This document shows positions 51,066 to 59,263 of a stretch of DNA of 64,000 bases, piece by piece (position 1 is the first letter of the stretch; each line of letters begins with the position of its first letter). This stretch comes from Spiro-02 sp034114085 (GTDB lineage: Bacteria > Spirochaetota > Spirochaetia > Sphaerochaetales > Sphaerochaetaceae): the NCBI GenBank assembly GCA_034114085.1, contig JAXEWB010000049.1, positions 1 through 64,000 on the forward strand, written 5' to 3'. The notes beneath the pieces are model-generated. The model was not told the origin of the DNA. It saw nothing but the letters and a program-made list of their open reading frames with translations, and did not search any database. The translations under genes were made by a program, and so were the position numbers.

Positions 51066-52730
51066 ATGGAGAAGAGAGACAAATATGTGGCCGGGGCCGA
51101 TTTTGGTTCTGACAGCGTGCGAGTGGTAGTCATGGATGCGGCGGACGGGACACAAATGGGGGCGAGCGTCCGCTATTATCCGAGATGGAAGGCGGGGCTG
51201 TATTGCGATAGCTCGAAAAACCAGTTTCGTCAGCATCCCAAGGACTACACGGAAAGCCTTACCGACGCAATGAGGGGGGCGCTCGCCGAAGCGCAGTCGC
51301 TGGATGCCGATGTCAGGAAAAAACTTGTGGCGTTCTGCATCGATACGACTGGTTCGACACCGGCGTTGACTGACGCCTCCGGTCATGTATTGGCCGAGCA
51401 TCCCGAATTTTCCGAAGATCCCGACGCGATGTTCATCCTTTGGAAAGACCATACGGCTGTCAAGGAGGCTGGACGGATCAATGACCTTGCCCATTCATGG
51501 GCTGGCCCCGACTATACCAAGTATTCCGGCGGCGTCTACTCCGCCGAGTGGTTCTGGTCCAAGCTGCTCCATGTAATTGAAAAGAACGCCGCGGTAAAGA
51601 AGGCTTCCGTTTCCGCCGTTGAGCATTGTGACTGGATGGTCGCGACGCTTACCGGGACCTTGGCCCCTGGACAAATCAAGCGTTCCCGTTGCGCCGCCGG
51701 GCACAAATGCCTCTGGCACGAAGAGTGGGGTGGGTATCCTGACGCTACGTTCCTTGATCAGCTTGATCCTCATCTTTCGCATATCAAGGCGACTTTGGGG
51801 ACGAAGACCTATACGACTGATGTTGTCGCCGGTACGCTGACTCAGGAATGGAAGGAGGCCTTCGGCATTCTGTCCAACGTTCTGGTGACTGTCGGCGCAT
51901 ATGATGCCCATATCGGCGCGGTCGGCGGTGATGTCCGGAAGGGCGTCATGGTCAAGTCAATCGGAACCTCCACCTGCGATGTGATTATATCAGACGAGAC
52001 GAAAGCTCCGGTTCCCGGCATCTGCGGGCAGGTCGATGGTTCCGTCATCGCGGGATACACCGGATATGAGGCGGGGCAGAGTTCCTATGGCGATTTGTAC
52101 GCCTGGTTCCGTCGGGTAATCATGTGGCCGTTGGAACAGGAGGAAGGCTTGGATGCCGCCTGGCTGGAACGGTTTGAAAAATCTGTATTGAGGAAATTGG
52201 AGGAAGCTGCGGAAGCCATTCCGACTACGGAATATTCTCCCGTCGCATTGGATTGGATCAATGGGCGAAGGACGCCTTTCGCGAATCAGAACCTTACCTG
52301 TTCAATCTCTGGATTGAGTTTGGGGGCTTCCGCGCCACAAGTGATGAAGACGCTTCTCGAGGCTACCGCTTTCGGCGCAAGGGCTATCATAGAGTGTTTT
52401 GAGCGGGGAGGGGTGGCGATTGACAAAATCATCGCCATAGGTGGTGTCGCCAGGAAAAGCAGGCTCGGCATGCAGATTCTCGCCGATGTCACCGGGCGGG
52501 AGATTGAAGTGACCGCCGGCGATCAAAGCCCCGCTATCGGCGCGGCTATTTTCGCCGCTACCGCCGCAGGGTTGTATCCTGATATTTTTGCCGCCCAGGA
52601 GGCTTTGTCCGCGGGGATGGAGCGGGTTCATACCCCGGATCCTGAACGGAAGGCCGTATATGACGTTCTGTACCGGAAATATCAGAGGTTGGGTGCTTTC
52701 GTGGAAGAAGAGGCGGGTGGAAATGCTTGA
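51066..52730 (+). CDS. araB: Ribulokinase (FGGY family)
   Basis: A 554-residue carbohydrate kinase phosphorylating L-ribulose to L-ribulose 5-phosphate. AGADFGSDSVRVVVMDAADG is the first phosphate loop; AFCIDTTGSTPALTD, the ribulokinase-like WKDHTAVKEA, GGVYSAEWFWSKLLHV, MVKSIGTSTCDVII and IIAIGGVARKSRLGMQILADVTGREIEV follow. It is typical in length for AraB. ATG 51066 gives MEKRDKYVAGADFGS; its ribosome site AAGAAGG is close. It overlaps araD by 8 bases. No arabinose isomerase gene is in the window. Confidence 0.94.
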   Translation: MEKRDKYVAGADFGSDSVRVVVMDAADGTQMGASVRYYPRWKAGLYCDSSKNQFRQHPKDYTESLTDAMRGALAEAQSLDADVRKKLVAFCIDTTGSTPALTDASGHVLAEHPEFSEDPDAMFILWKDHTAVKEAGRINDLAHSWAGPDYTKYSGGVYSAEWFWSKLLHVIEKNAAVKKASVSAVEHCDWMVATLTGTLAPGQIKRSRCAAGHKCLWHEEWGGYPDATFLDQLDPHLSHIKATLGTKTYTTDVVAGTLTQEWKEAFGILSNVLVTVGAYDAHIGAVGGDVRKGVMVKSIGTSTCDVIISDETKAPVPGICGQVDGSVIAGYTGYEAGQSSYGDLYAWFRRVIMWPLEQEEGLDAAWLERFEKSVLRKLEEAAEAIPTTEYSPVALDWINGRRTPFANQNLTCSISGLSLGASAPQVMKTLLEATAFGARAIIECFERGGVAIDKIIAIGGVARKSRLGMQILADVTGREIEVTAGDQSPAIGAAIFAATAAGLYPDIFAAQEALSAGMERVHTPDPERKAVYDVLYRKYQRLGAFVEEEAGGNA

Positions 52731-53412
52731 ATCGTTGAAGGAAGAGGTCTTGCGGGCCAACCTCCAATTACCAGAATATCGTCTGGTGACTTTTACATGG
52801 GGTAATGTTTCTGGTATTGACCGAGAATCGGGTCTGTTCGTCATCAAGCCGAGCGGCGTGGACTATGACCGACTGACGGTTGACGATCTGGTCGTAGTCG
52901 ACCTTGATGGGCGGAAGGTGGAGGGACGGCTGAACCCCTCTTCGGACACCCCTACGCATTTGGAGCTATACCGTGCCTTTCCTGAAATCGGTGGAATCGT
53001 CCATACCCATTCTCCTTGGGCGACAAGCTGGGCGCAGGCAGGTCGCGCGGTTCCCTGTTATGGAACGACCCACGCCGATTATTTTTATGGCGACATCCCC
53101 TGTACCCGGCGGCTGACCGACGAAGAGATTGACCTGGCATATGAAAAAAATACCGGTTTGGTGATTATCGATGTCTTTCGGAAGCGCGACATCATGTCCG
53201 TCCCTGGAGTGTTGTGTACGAACCACGGTCCGTTCAGTTGGGGCAAGAACAGCGCGGAGGCAGTTCACAACGCGGTGGTACTGGAGGAATGCGCAAAGAT
53301 GGCGTACCATACCGAACAGTTGATGACTTGCGATATGCGCGCTCCGAAAGTCCTGATGGACAAGCACTATTTCCGCAAGCATGGAAAAGACGCCTACTAC
53401 GGGCAACGCTAG
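52723..53412 (+). CDS. araD: L-ribulose-5-phosphate 4-epimerase
   Basis: A 229-residue class II aldolase-fold epimerase converting L-ribulose 5-phosphate to D-xylulose 5-phosphate. Zinc ligands are in GGIVHTHSPWATSWAQAG (two His) and near CTNHGPFSWG (His); TFTWGNVSGIDRESGLFVIKPSGVDY and GTTHADYFYGDIPCTRRL are family segments. The ATG lies inside the end of araB, so translation is coupled. A terminator follows at 53545. Confidence 0.95.
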   Translation: MLESLKEEVLRANLQLPEYRLVTFTWGNVSGIDRESGLFVIKPSGVDYDRLTVDDLVVVDLDGRKVEGRLNPSSDTPTHLELYRAFPEIGGIVHTHSPWATSWAQAGRAVPCYGTTHADYFYGDIPCTRRLTDEEIDLAYEKNTGLVIIDVFRKRDIMSVPGVLCTNHGPFSWGKNSAEAVHNAVVLEECAKMAYHTEQLMTCDMRAPKVLMDKHYFRKHGKDAYYGQR

Positions 53413-53544
53413 CAAGGCGGCATTGTGTCATGAGTCCGTGGCAACGCTTCGGGATTTTCCGTTTTTTCTCCGTTCTCCATAAAACAAGGTATCCGTCGCT
53501 CACGTTGGAAGACTTGGATATCCTCTGCGACTGGGGATGAAAAG
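53413..53544. other. Spacer between araD and its terminator
   Basis: No gene seen. The region 53590-53790 beyond the terminator also lacks a supported gene. Confidence 0.4.
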
Positions 53545-53590
53545 GAGCTGGCGCATGGAGTTCTATTGCTCTGTGCGCCAGTTCTTTTTG
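53545..53590 (+). terminator. Terminator of araBD
   Basis: GAGCTGGCGCA pairs with TGCGCCAGTTC (11 bp, one G-U) and is followed by TTTTTG. Confidence 0.9.
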
Positions 53591-53794
53591 CATGCCCGGT
53601 TGTGTTGCGTATATATGGAAAGTCATTCTCGCGATGCTTGGCGTTATCGCCCGTTCCCCGTCTTCGTGAAAATGGCGAATGAGATTTTTCAACTGAGCAA
53701 CTCACCGTTCTATAGTCATATTATTGTACTCATTGAGCATTGTTATCCGATTCGTGATGCCAAATTGGACAAATTGTGTCGAAAATTCTTATCC

Positions 53795-53815
53795 TGTGCG
53801 TCAAAATGACACACA
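53795..53815. promoter_or_regulatory. Inverted repeat, possible enhancer site for a sigma-54 activator
   Basis: TGTGCGTCA-AAA-TGACACACA (one mismatch in 9-bp arms) lies about 180 bases upstream of the sigma-54-like promoter of hsp20, a usual distance for an upstream activating sequence. An AT-rich stretch at 53897-53940 between them could be bent. Confidence 0.45.
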
Positions 53816-53961
53816 ATTTTGGTGGTTTTTATGATGATTGGCCAGAACGACTCGATTGCGGTACCGGCATCGGTTTGTCCATTGGTTGCTATTATTTTTT
53901 TGTGCAAATAATTATATATAATATATATAATTACAAATTTATTGGTTTTTTACGCAAAACT

Positions 53962-53977
53962 TGGCACGACTTGTGCA
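53962..53977 (+). promoter_or_regulatory. Sigma-54 (-24/-12) promoter candidate of hsp20
   Basis: TGGCACGACTTGTGCA matches the consensus TGGCACGRNNNTTGCW at all fixed positions but one, including GG at -24 and GC at -12 with correct spacing. It is 67 bases before the Hsp20 start. Confidence 0.65.
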
Positions 53978-54043
53978 TATGTATTGGTGTCGGTCGGAAA
54001 GGCCGGTAGATAATAAGGTAATAAACATCTTGGAGGTGTCATT

Positions 54044-54490
54044 ATGAAATACTTGGTAACTAGAAATTCAAATCCTGTCAGCATGGCGAACGAATTTGAT
54101 TCGTTGTTCAACAGCTTCTGGAACAACTGGGGCGTTCCTTCCAGCAAGATTCCCCCTGTGGACATTCACGAGACTGATGATGCCTATGTGCTGGAAGCGG
54201 AGCTTCCCGGTTATGCTGAGAAAGATGTCAACGTGAGCGTTGAGAAGCATGTTCTTCGCATCAGCTCCGTGAAAGAGGCTTGCAAGGAAGAGAAGGACGA
54301 GGAAAAGAAGCATGAGAAGAACTATCTGGTACGCGAACGCTATTACCAGACCTTTGAAAGAAGCTTCACGCTGCCCGAAGGCGTAGACGAGGATCATATC
54401 TCCGGCGAGTTCAAGAACGGCGTCCTTGAATTGACCATGCCGAAGCTTCCCGTTGAGAAGCCGAAGAAGATTGATGTCAAGATCAAATAA
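54044..54490 (+). CDS. hsp20: Small heat-shock protein (Hsp20/alpha-crystallin family)
   Basis: A 148-residue ATP-independent holdase that keeps unfolded proteins soluble. The N-terminal arm has SMANEFDSLFNSFWNNWG; the alpha-crystallin domain runs from PPVDIHETDDAYVLEAELPGYAEKDVNVSVEKHVLRI to the conserved FKNGVLELTMPKL near residue 130. Charged insert EACKEEKDEEKKHEKN lies mid-domain. TTGGAGGTG precedes the start. It is a single gene with a sigma-54-like promoter upstream and a terminator at 54586. Confidence 0.96.
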   Translation: MKYLVTRNSNPVSMANEFDSLFNSFWNNWGVPSSKIPPVDIHETDDAYVLEAELPGYAEKDVNVSVEKHVLRISSVKEACKEEKDEEKKHEKNYLVRERYYQTFERSFTLPEGVDEDHISGEFKNGVLELTMPKLPVEKPKKIDVKIK

Positions 54491-54585
54491 GATCGTCAGA
54501 CATCACCATTGAAAGCCAACGATAGCGGCTTGTGCCGCTGTCGGAGGCATAGAGAAATACAACCCACCCCAAATGAACACGAAAA

Positions 54586-54642
54586 AGGGGGCTGTTTCAA
54601 AAGCAAATCTTTTGTTTTTGTGCGCAGCCCCTCTTTTTTTTC
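54586..54642 (+). terminator. Terminator downstream of hsp20
   Basis: AGGGGGCTG pairs with CAGCCCCT around an inner CAAAAG/CTTTTG hairpin, followed by CTTTTTTTT. An upstream hairpin (CGATAGCGGC-TTGT-GCCGCTGTCG, 54523-54546) lacks a T-run. Confidence 0.8.
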
Positions 54643-54692
54643 CTGCGTACAGAATCGCCTGATAGACCAATGTACAGTTACCAGCGATATTG

Positions 54693-54720
54693 CCATAGTC
54701 CATGAGCCATAGTCCATGAG
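54693..54720. repeat. Tandem 14-bp repeat CCATAGTCCATGAG
   Basis: Two exact copies in tandem (54693-54706, 54707-54720) with a partial third, directly abutting the AGGACGTA array. Confidence 0.85.
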
Positions 54721-54737
54721 CCATGGGCGATTGACGG

Positions 54738-54880
54738 CATGCAGGACGCAATCCCCACTTAAAGGACGTAATCCCCACTTAAAGGACGTAGACGACAGGT
54801 AGCTCCGACATAAAGGACGTAATCCCCACTTAAAGGACGTAGCAACAACATGCAGGACGCAATCCCATCATACAGGACGT
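54738..54880. repeat. AGGACGTA repeat array, copy 2
   Basis: Seven cores AGGACG(T/C)A in about 140 bases, using the same unit types as the array at 7108-7320: short unit (AAGGACGTAATCCCCACTTA), the long unit AGGACGTAGACGACAGGTAG ... CTCCGACATAA, and the same junction GTAGCAACAACATGCAGGACG. Short units here have ACTTA instead of ACATA. The array is intergenic and stops at a T-run (ACGTTTTTTTCATC). Confidence 0.9.
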
Positions 54881-55121
54881 TTTTTTCATCTTCTCAGGCA
54901 GCGTTCGCAATCTGACTTGCCGTTCGTTCAGATAGTCCTGTTTCATGGCTTGATACACCATGCGAAACGGTAGAGTCACCCTTGATTAAATCAAAAAGCA
55001 GGGACTTTTTGTCCATGGAGACTGGAAACTTGTTTTTCCTAGCAAACGGTTTCCCTTGTGTTGCCGTTGGTTGTACATGTTCTGGGAAATCTGTCTGAAT
55101 GGAATTGATTCTTCATCGTAT
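54881..55121. other. Degraded sequence between repeat array and helicase-like remnant
   Basis: On the minus strand a short stretch reads MDKKSLLFDLIKGDSTVSHGV and then ends in a stop near the array. It may be a winged-helix remnant of the same decayed gene as the next feature, but the support is thin. Confidence 0.25.
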
Positions 55122-55306
55122 TCATATATTAGCGGCGGCTTTCAGTGTGAGCGTAATACCATGCCCTTCTGTGACCTCATACCCTGGCGCAGGATTTCCG
55201 TTTGTTTTGCAGGCTTCGATAATTTTGGGAATTCCCGTGCCGAATCGTTCAACAAATCTGGTATTGCTGAAACCATTTGAGGACAATGGGTTGAGATGCC
55301 ATGACT
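55122..55306 (-). pseudogene. C-terminal remnant of an AlbA_2/COG2865 (RecG-like) regulator
   Basis: The minus-strand frame reads NPLSSNGFSNTRFVERFGTGIPKIIEACKTNGNPAPGYE and ends with TGA at 55122-55124. The (V/L)ERxGTGIpkIieaC signature belongs to the ATP-binding HATPase_c_4 part of AlbA_2-domain proteins often annotated as RecG-related helicases or transcriptional regulators. Everything N-terminal is missing, so this is debris next to the repeat array. Confidence 0.7.
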
Positions 55307-55378
55307 TATGATGCTTATGGTATCTCTCCCCATTCTTTAGCCTTTTCTATCAATAGAGGCCATATCCGCCGTCAGATA

Positions 55379-55726
55379 CTAGTCCAGAACGATTAAGGCC
55401 ATGAACACCAGCGGTTCGGGTTTTTCGTTGCGGATCGCATGGCTGGCCCCGCCGCCGGTAATCACTAGGTCTCCTTTTCTGACAATCTTGTCTCCATCAG
55501 CTTCGGTGACGATACCTTCTCCCGACAATATCCAATAGTATTCGGTTTCGTTGCAATGATCGTGTTCACCAATCGCACATCCCTGTTCAATGGTCAGCAT
55601 GCTGAACAACCGGCAATGCGCCGCCATATCATCTTTTCCAAGCAGGTCTTTGACCTGCACGCTGCCAGCCCCGCCGCGCATGTGTTCCCGGATTGAATCG
55701 GGCATGTCGTCAAAACGTTTGATCAT
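55379..55726 (-). CDS. Small cupin-domain protein
   Basis: A 115-residue single-domain cupin. Metal-binding motif one is GEHDHCNETEYYWILSGEG and motif two is GDLVITGGGASHAIRN, with most of the expected His/Glu ligands (H-x-H-x5-E and a C-terminal His). Such proteins bind or isomerise small polar ligands; the exact role is unknown. The start is the ATG after GGAGGAAATG. It stands alone, on the same strand as the pyrophosphatase genes but 264 bases away. Confidence 0.88.
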   Translation of the reverse strand: MIKRFDDMPDSIREHMRGGAGSVQVKDLLGKDDMAAHCRLFSMLTIEQGCAIGEHDHCNETEYYWILSGEGIVTEADGDKIVRKGDLVITGGGASHAIRNEKPEPLVFMALIVLD

Positions 55727-55989
55727 CATTTCCTCCGTCTCGGATATCATGCGTTATACATCGTCCGACTTGCAAAACCGTACTTGCGTACTGCCATTGC
55801 GCATCATTGGGTATAAAGAGCTATGAGTCGCATCAGCATTCAAAGGCCGTGCCCCTGCGTGGTGTTCCTTGAATCATATCCATATCGTCCGATAGTACCG
55901 CGCCTCCTTTGGCATGACAAGAGGGGAGGCCGCGGCGCCATGCATTTCAAAGTTCCAAAAGACGGAGACGTCGCGAGGAACAGGGGAAA

Positions 55990-56760
55990 TCAATACATGT
56001 TGGCCGAACGACCCCAGTCATAATGCGCCGCCTTGATCTGGGCAACGGAGGGCATGGGATAAAATGCGAAGCTCAAGGGATCGCAAACGAATATTCCACT
56101 GCCGATCGACTGATAGGAAAATCTCAGCCCATAGGAACGATCTACCGTCTTGGAGCGTTTCCCCGGATTGTCCTTGACCTGCTGGATGCATTCTTTGAGG
56201 TGGTCGCTTTTTGTCGTTTCATACAGACCTCCTACATTGCCGGAACATTCAGGATTGTCCAGGTTGATGATACGGATATCTGCGAACACGATCCTGGGAA
56301 CCGATACCTTGTTGGTCTGGTCGACCAGATATGCCCCGAATTCAGCGGGAGAAAGGGAGCTTGCTACAAGCGGCGATACCGGACATATTTCCTTGTACAG
56401 GGCGTAACCCGGCCAAGAAGACGGCTTGACGTACTTCCCACAGGGCAAGGATAGGGTCCGTCCGTCTTTTGTAACCAGAAATACATTCTTCAGCTGGGAA
56501 ACCGGAATCCGTTCCAAAACCCTGTAGACACCAAGGTAGACGGAATGCTTCGGCCTTCCGTCAGGATGCGTGACGCATTCGGCTTTCGCATATTTCCAGT
56601 CGAACGTGTCATCGAAGGGAGCGTCAACCTCAAAAAATACCAGTTGGTCGGCGGTCTGCTTGTGGGAACCCGTCGCCATATATGTGCCAAACTGAAGTGG
56701 GTCAAGTTGCGAGGCGATCAACGCCTCCACCGGATATACCGTCAGATAGAAATAGGCCAT
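55990..56760 (-). CDS. Unknown protein with an internal duplication
   Basis: A 256-residue soluble protein that I cannot assign to a family. It consists of two related halves: residues ~8-45 (YPVEALIASQLDPLQFGTYM ... LVFFEVD) align with residues ~127-164 (CPVSPLVASSLSPAEFGAYL ... IVFADIR), sharing PV-x2-L-x-AS-x-L-x-P-x2-FG-x-Y. No signal peptide or membrane helix. It is 25 bases after the membrane pyrophosphatase gene with its own GGAGGAG site, so the two are likely cotranscribed and may be functionally linked. Confidence 0.8.
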   Translation of the reverse strand: MAYFYLTVYPVEALIASQLDPLQFGTYMATGSHKQTADQLVFFEVDAPFDDTFDWKYAKAECVTHPDGRPKHSVYLGVYRVLERIPVSQLKNVFLVTKDGRTLSLPCGKYVKPSSWPGYALYKEICPVSPLVASSLSPAEFGAYLVDQTNKVSVPRIVFADIRIINLDNPECSGNVGGLYETTKSDHLKECIQQVKDNPGKRSKTVDRSYGLRFSYQSIGSGIFVCDPLSFAFYPMPSVAQIKAAHYDWGRSANMY

Positions 56761-56785
56761 GGTTCTCCTCCTGTCGCAGGTTAAC

Positions 56786-58960
56786 TCACCCCAGGCGTTT
56801 CTGGATGAGATCGATCAGATTGTATTTGCTGAATATCGAGACGGAGATCAGTGAGACCACCGACATGATTTTTATCAGTATGTCCAGCGACGGCCCTACC
56901 GTGTCCTTCAGGGGGTCGCCGACGGTATCGCCGACTATCGCGGCCTTGTGTGCGTCTGAACCCTTTCCGCCGTGTCGTCCCTGTTCGATATACTTCTTTC
57001 CGTTGTCCCATGCCCCGCCCGCGTTCGCCGTATAGACCGCCAGCATGATGGCGGAAAGCGTCGTGCCGATCAGCAGTCCGCCGACGAAGCGTGGGCCGAA
57101 CAGAAAACCGCAGACTAACGGAGATACTACCGCGATTACGGCAGGCAGTTTCATTTCCGCCAGCGCACCCGCGGCGGAAATTGAAATACAGGTTTTGTAG
57201 TCGGGTTTGCTGGTTCCGGCGATGATGCCGGGATCAGCCTTGAACTGCCTGCGGACCTCCTGCACCATCTTCCTCGCTGCATTCGCAACTGCGTCAATCA
57301 GGATTCCTGAGAACAGATAGGGAAGCGCTCCCCCGACCAACGCACCGGCCAGCGTCAGCGTATCCACCATGTTCAACACCAGGTCGATGCCGCCGGCGGA
57401 ATCCTCTCCGGCGAGCGCATACAGGTAGGAGGCGAACAGCGACAACGCAGCGAACGCCGCGGAACCGATCGCGAAACCTTTGCCAATGGCCGCCGTCGTA
57501 TTTCCTACCGCATCCAGTTCATCGGTGATCTGCCGGACCTCCGCTTCCAGGTGCGCCATCTCGCTGATGCCGCCGGCGTTGTCGGCTATCGGACCGTAGG
57601 TGTCCACCGACACGGTGACGCTTACGAACGAGAGCATGCCGATCGCCGCCATCGCCACCCCATACAGGTCGCACAGGGCGTTGGACAGAATGATACATAG
57701 TCCCAATATCACCACGGGGGCGATTACGGAACTCATTCCTACGCCCATCCCCTGCGCGATGGTCAGGGCGGGCCCCTCCTGACTGGCCGCCGCTATCCGT
57801 TTCGTCGGCTTGAAGTCGTAGCTGGTATAGTATTCTGCGAGTTGCCCGATCAATATGCCGCTGACGATTCCCGATACCGCGCATAGCCATGGAGAAAGCC
57901 GTCCGGCCGTAAAACCCGCCCGGAGCGCCTGCGTGGAGTCCGTGAAATAGAACCATGTAATAGCGCCAGTTGAAACCAGCGTAAGCCCCGCGCAGACATA
58001 GGTGGTCATATTGAGTTCCCGTTTTGGGTTCGTTGACATCTTTCTGACGCGGAACAGCCAGATACCTATCACGCAACTGACTAACCCCGCCGCGGCGAAC
58101 AGGATGGGGTAGCTCATCAGCCTGTCCACCATGGCTCCGTCAACCCCATGCGGCGTCCCCGCGGTAGAGAAATACGTATAGGCGGCGAGGACGATGGAGC
58201 TGATGATCGCCCCTACATAGCTTTCCAGCAAGTCCGAGCCAAGGCCGGCCACGTCACCTACGTTGTCTCCCACGTTGTCGGCGATGGTAGCTGGGTTGCG
58301 GGGGTCATCTTCGGGAATTCCCGCTTCGGTCTTGCCGACCAGATCCGCGCCCATGTCGGCGGCCTTGGTATAGATACCGCCCCCTACACGGTTGATCATG
58401 GCGATTACAGAACAGCCCAGGGCGTAGCAGCTGACGCTCATAGTGAACGGAATATCGCTGATGCCGAGGATGTTCGTATGGAATTTCAGATTTTCCGGTG
58501 CGGCCTGCCCCATCAGCTTGCCGAATATCAAGTAGACGATTCCGAGCCCCAGCAATGCGAACGCTCCAACGCACAGGCCCATGACGCTGCCCCCTTGGAA
58601 CGCAACCTTGAGTGTCTTCCCGATATCATGGGTCCGTCTGGCTTCATCCGCTACACGGACATTGCTGATCGTTGCGATTTTCATCCCCGCCCATCCCGCG
58701 GCCGCGCTCATGGATGCGCCGATCACGAAGCAGACCGCTCCAGTCCATGACACGACGAACGCAAGGACGATGAAGATCGCGATTCCCGCATAGAGGAGTA
58801 TTTTGTATTCATTGTGCAGAAATGCGTTCGCGCCTTCTTGTATATGTCCCGCGATTTCTGACATCTCCCGCGTGCCGGCGTCTTTCCTTTTCATGGAGAG
58901 ATAGTTGCAGGCTGCGAGGATGAACGCTCCGAGTACGGCGATGACGACAAGTCCCAACAT
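56786..58960 (-). CDS. hppA: Membrane-bound ion-pumping pyrophosphatase
   Basis: A 724-residue, about 16-helix enzyme that hydrolyses PPi and pumps H+ and/or Na+. The core motif DMGADLVGKTEAGIPEDDPRNPATIADNVGDNVGD is complete around residue 210, and the second Asp-rich site GDTVGDPLKDTVGPSLDILIK is near the C-terminus. GNTTAAIGKGFAIGSAA carries Ala where K+-independent enzymes have Lys, so it belongs to the K+-dependent group, which includes Na+ pumps. ATG 58960 after GGGAGGTGACT is chosen over the GTG at 58966. PPi energetics fit the PPi-type PFK in the window. Confidence 0.97.
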   Translation of the reverse strand: MLGLVVIAVLGAFILAACNYLSMKRKDAGTREMSEIAGHIQEGANAFLHNEYKILLYAGIAIFIVLAFVVSWTGAVCFVIGASMSAAAGWAGMKIATISNVRVADEARRTHDIGKTLKVAFQGGSVMGLCVGAFALLGLGIVYLIFGKLMGQAAPENLKFHTNILGISDIPFTMSVSCYALGCSVIAMINRVGGGIYTKAADMGADLVGKTEAGIPEDDPRNPATIADNVGDNVGDVAGLGSDLLESYVGAIISSIVLAAYTYFSTAGTPHGVDGAMVDRLMSYPILFAAAGLVSCVIGIWLFRVRKMSTNPKRELNMTTYVCAGLTLVSTGAITWFYFTDSTQALRAGFTAGRLSPWLCAVSGIVSGILIGQLAEYYTSYDFKPTKRIAAASQEGPALTIAQGMGVGMSSVIAPVVILGLCIILSNALCDLYGVAMAAIGMLSFVSVTVSVDTYGPIADNAGGISEMAHLEAEVRQITDELDAVGNTTAAIGKGFAIGSAAFAALSLFASYLYALAGEDSAGGIDLVLNMVDTLTLAGALVGGALPYLFSGILIDAVANAARKMVQEVRRQFKADPGIIAGTSKPDYKTCISISAAGALAEMKLPAVIAVVSPLVCGFLFGPRFVGGLLIGTTLSAIMLAVYTANAGGAWDNGKKYIEQGRHGGKGSDAHKAAIVGDTVGDPLKDTVGPSLDILIKIMSVVSLISVSIFSKYNLIDLIQKRLG

Positions 58961-58966
58961 AGTCAC

Positions 58967-59263
58967 CTCCCCGGCCTTGGCGGCCAGATACGCTTGCGAT
59001 TATTTCCCTATATCACATTGTAGCATGGTATTTTGTGTTGTAAAGTGATAAATGTCAAAAAATACATGTTATATTTATAATGACATTATTTTTTATTCAA
59101 ATAATTGCGTATTACATAATTCTAGTCCGATATGGCTTTTGAGTTTCCCCCATAATTGTTTTGGCTGATGAGGTTTTCATTGAAGTGGTTATCTCGTATA
59201 ATGCCCCCGACTTGATAACATGGGAACATAAGACGAGCCAGAGCATGAGGAGAAGGGGAAGCC
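58967..59263. other. AT-rich divergent intergenic region of hppA and nfnA
   Basis: About 300 bases with an AATGTCA ... TGACATT inverted repeat (about 59050-59086). A rightward -10 TATAAT lies at about 59197-59202 before nfnA, with only a weak -35. No gene is seen. Confidence 0.45.
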
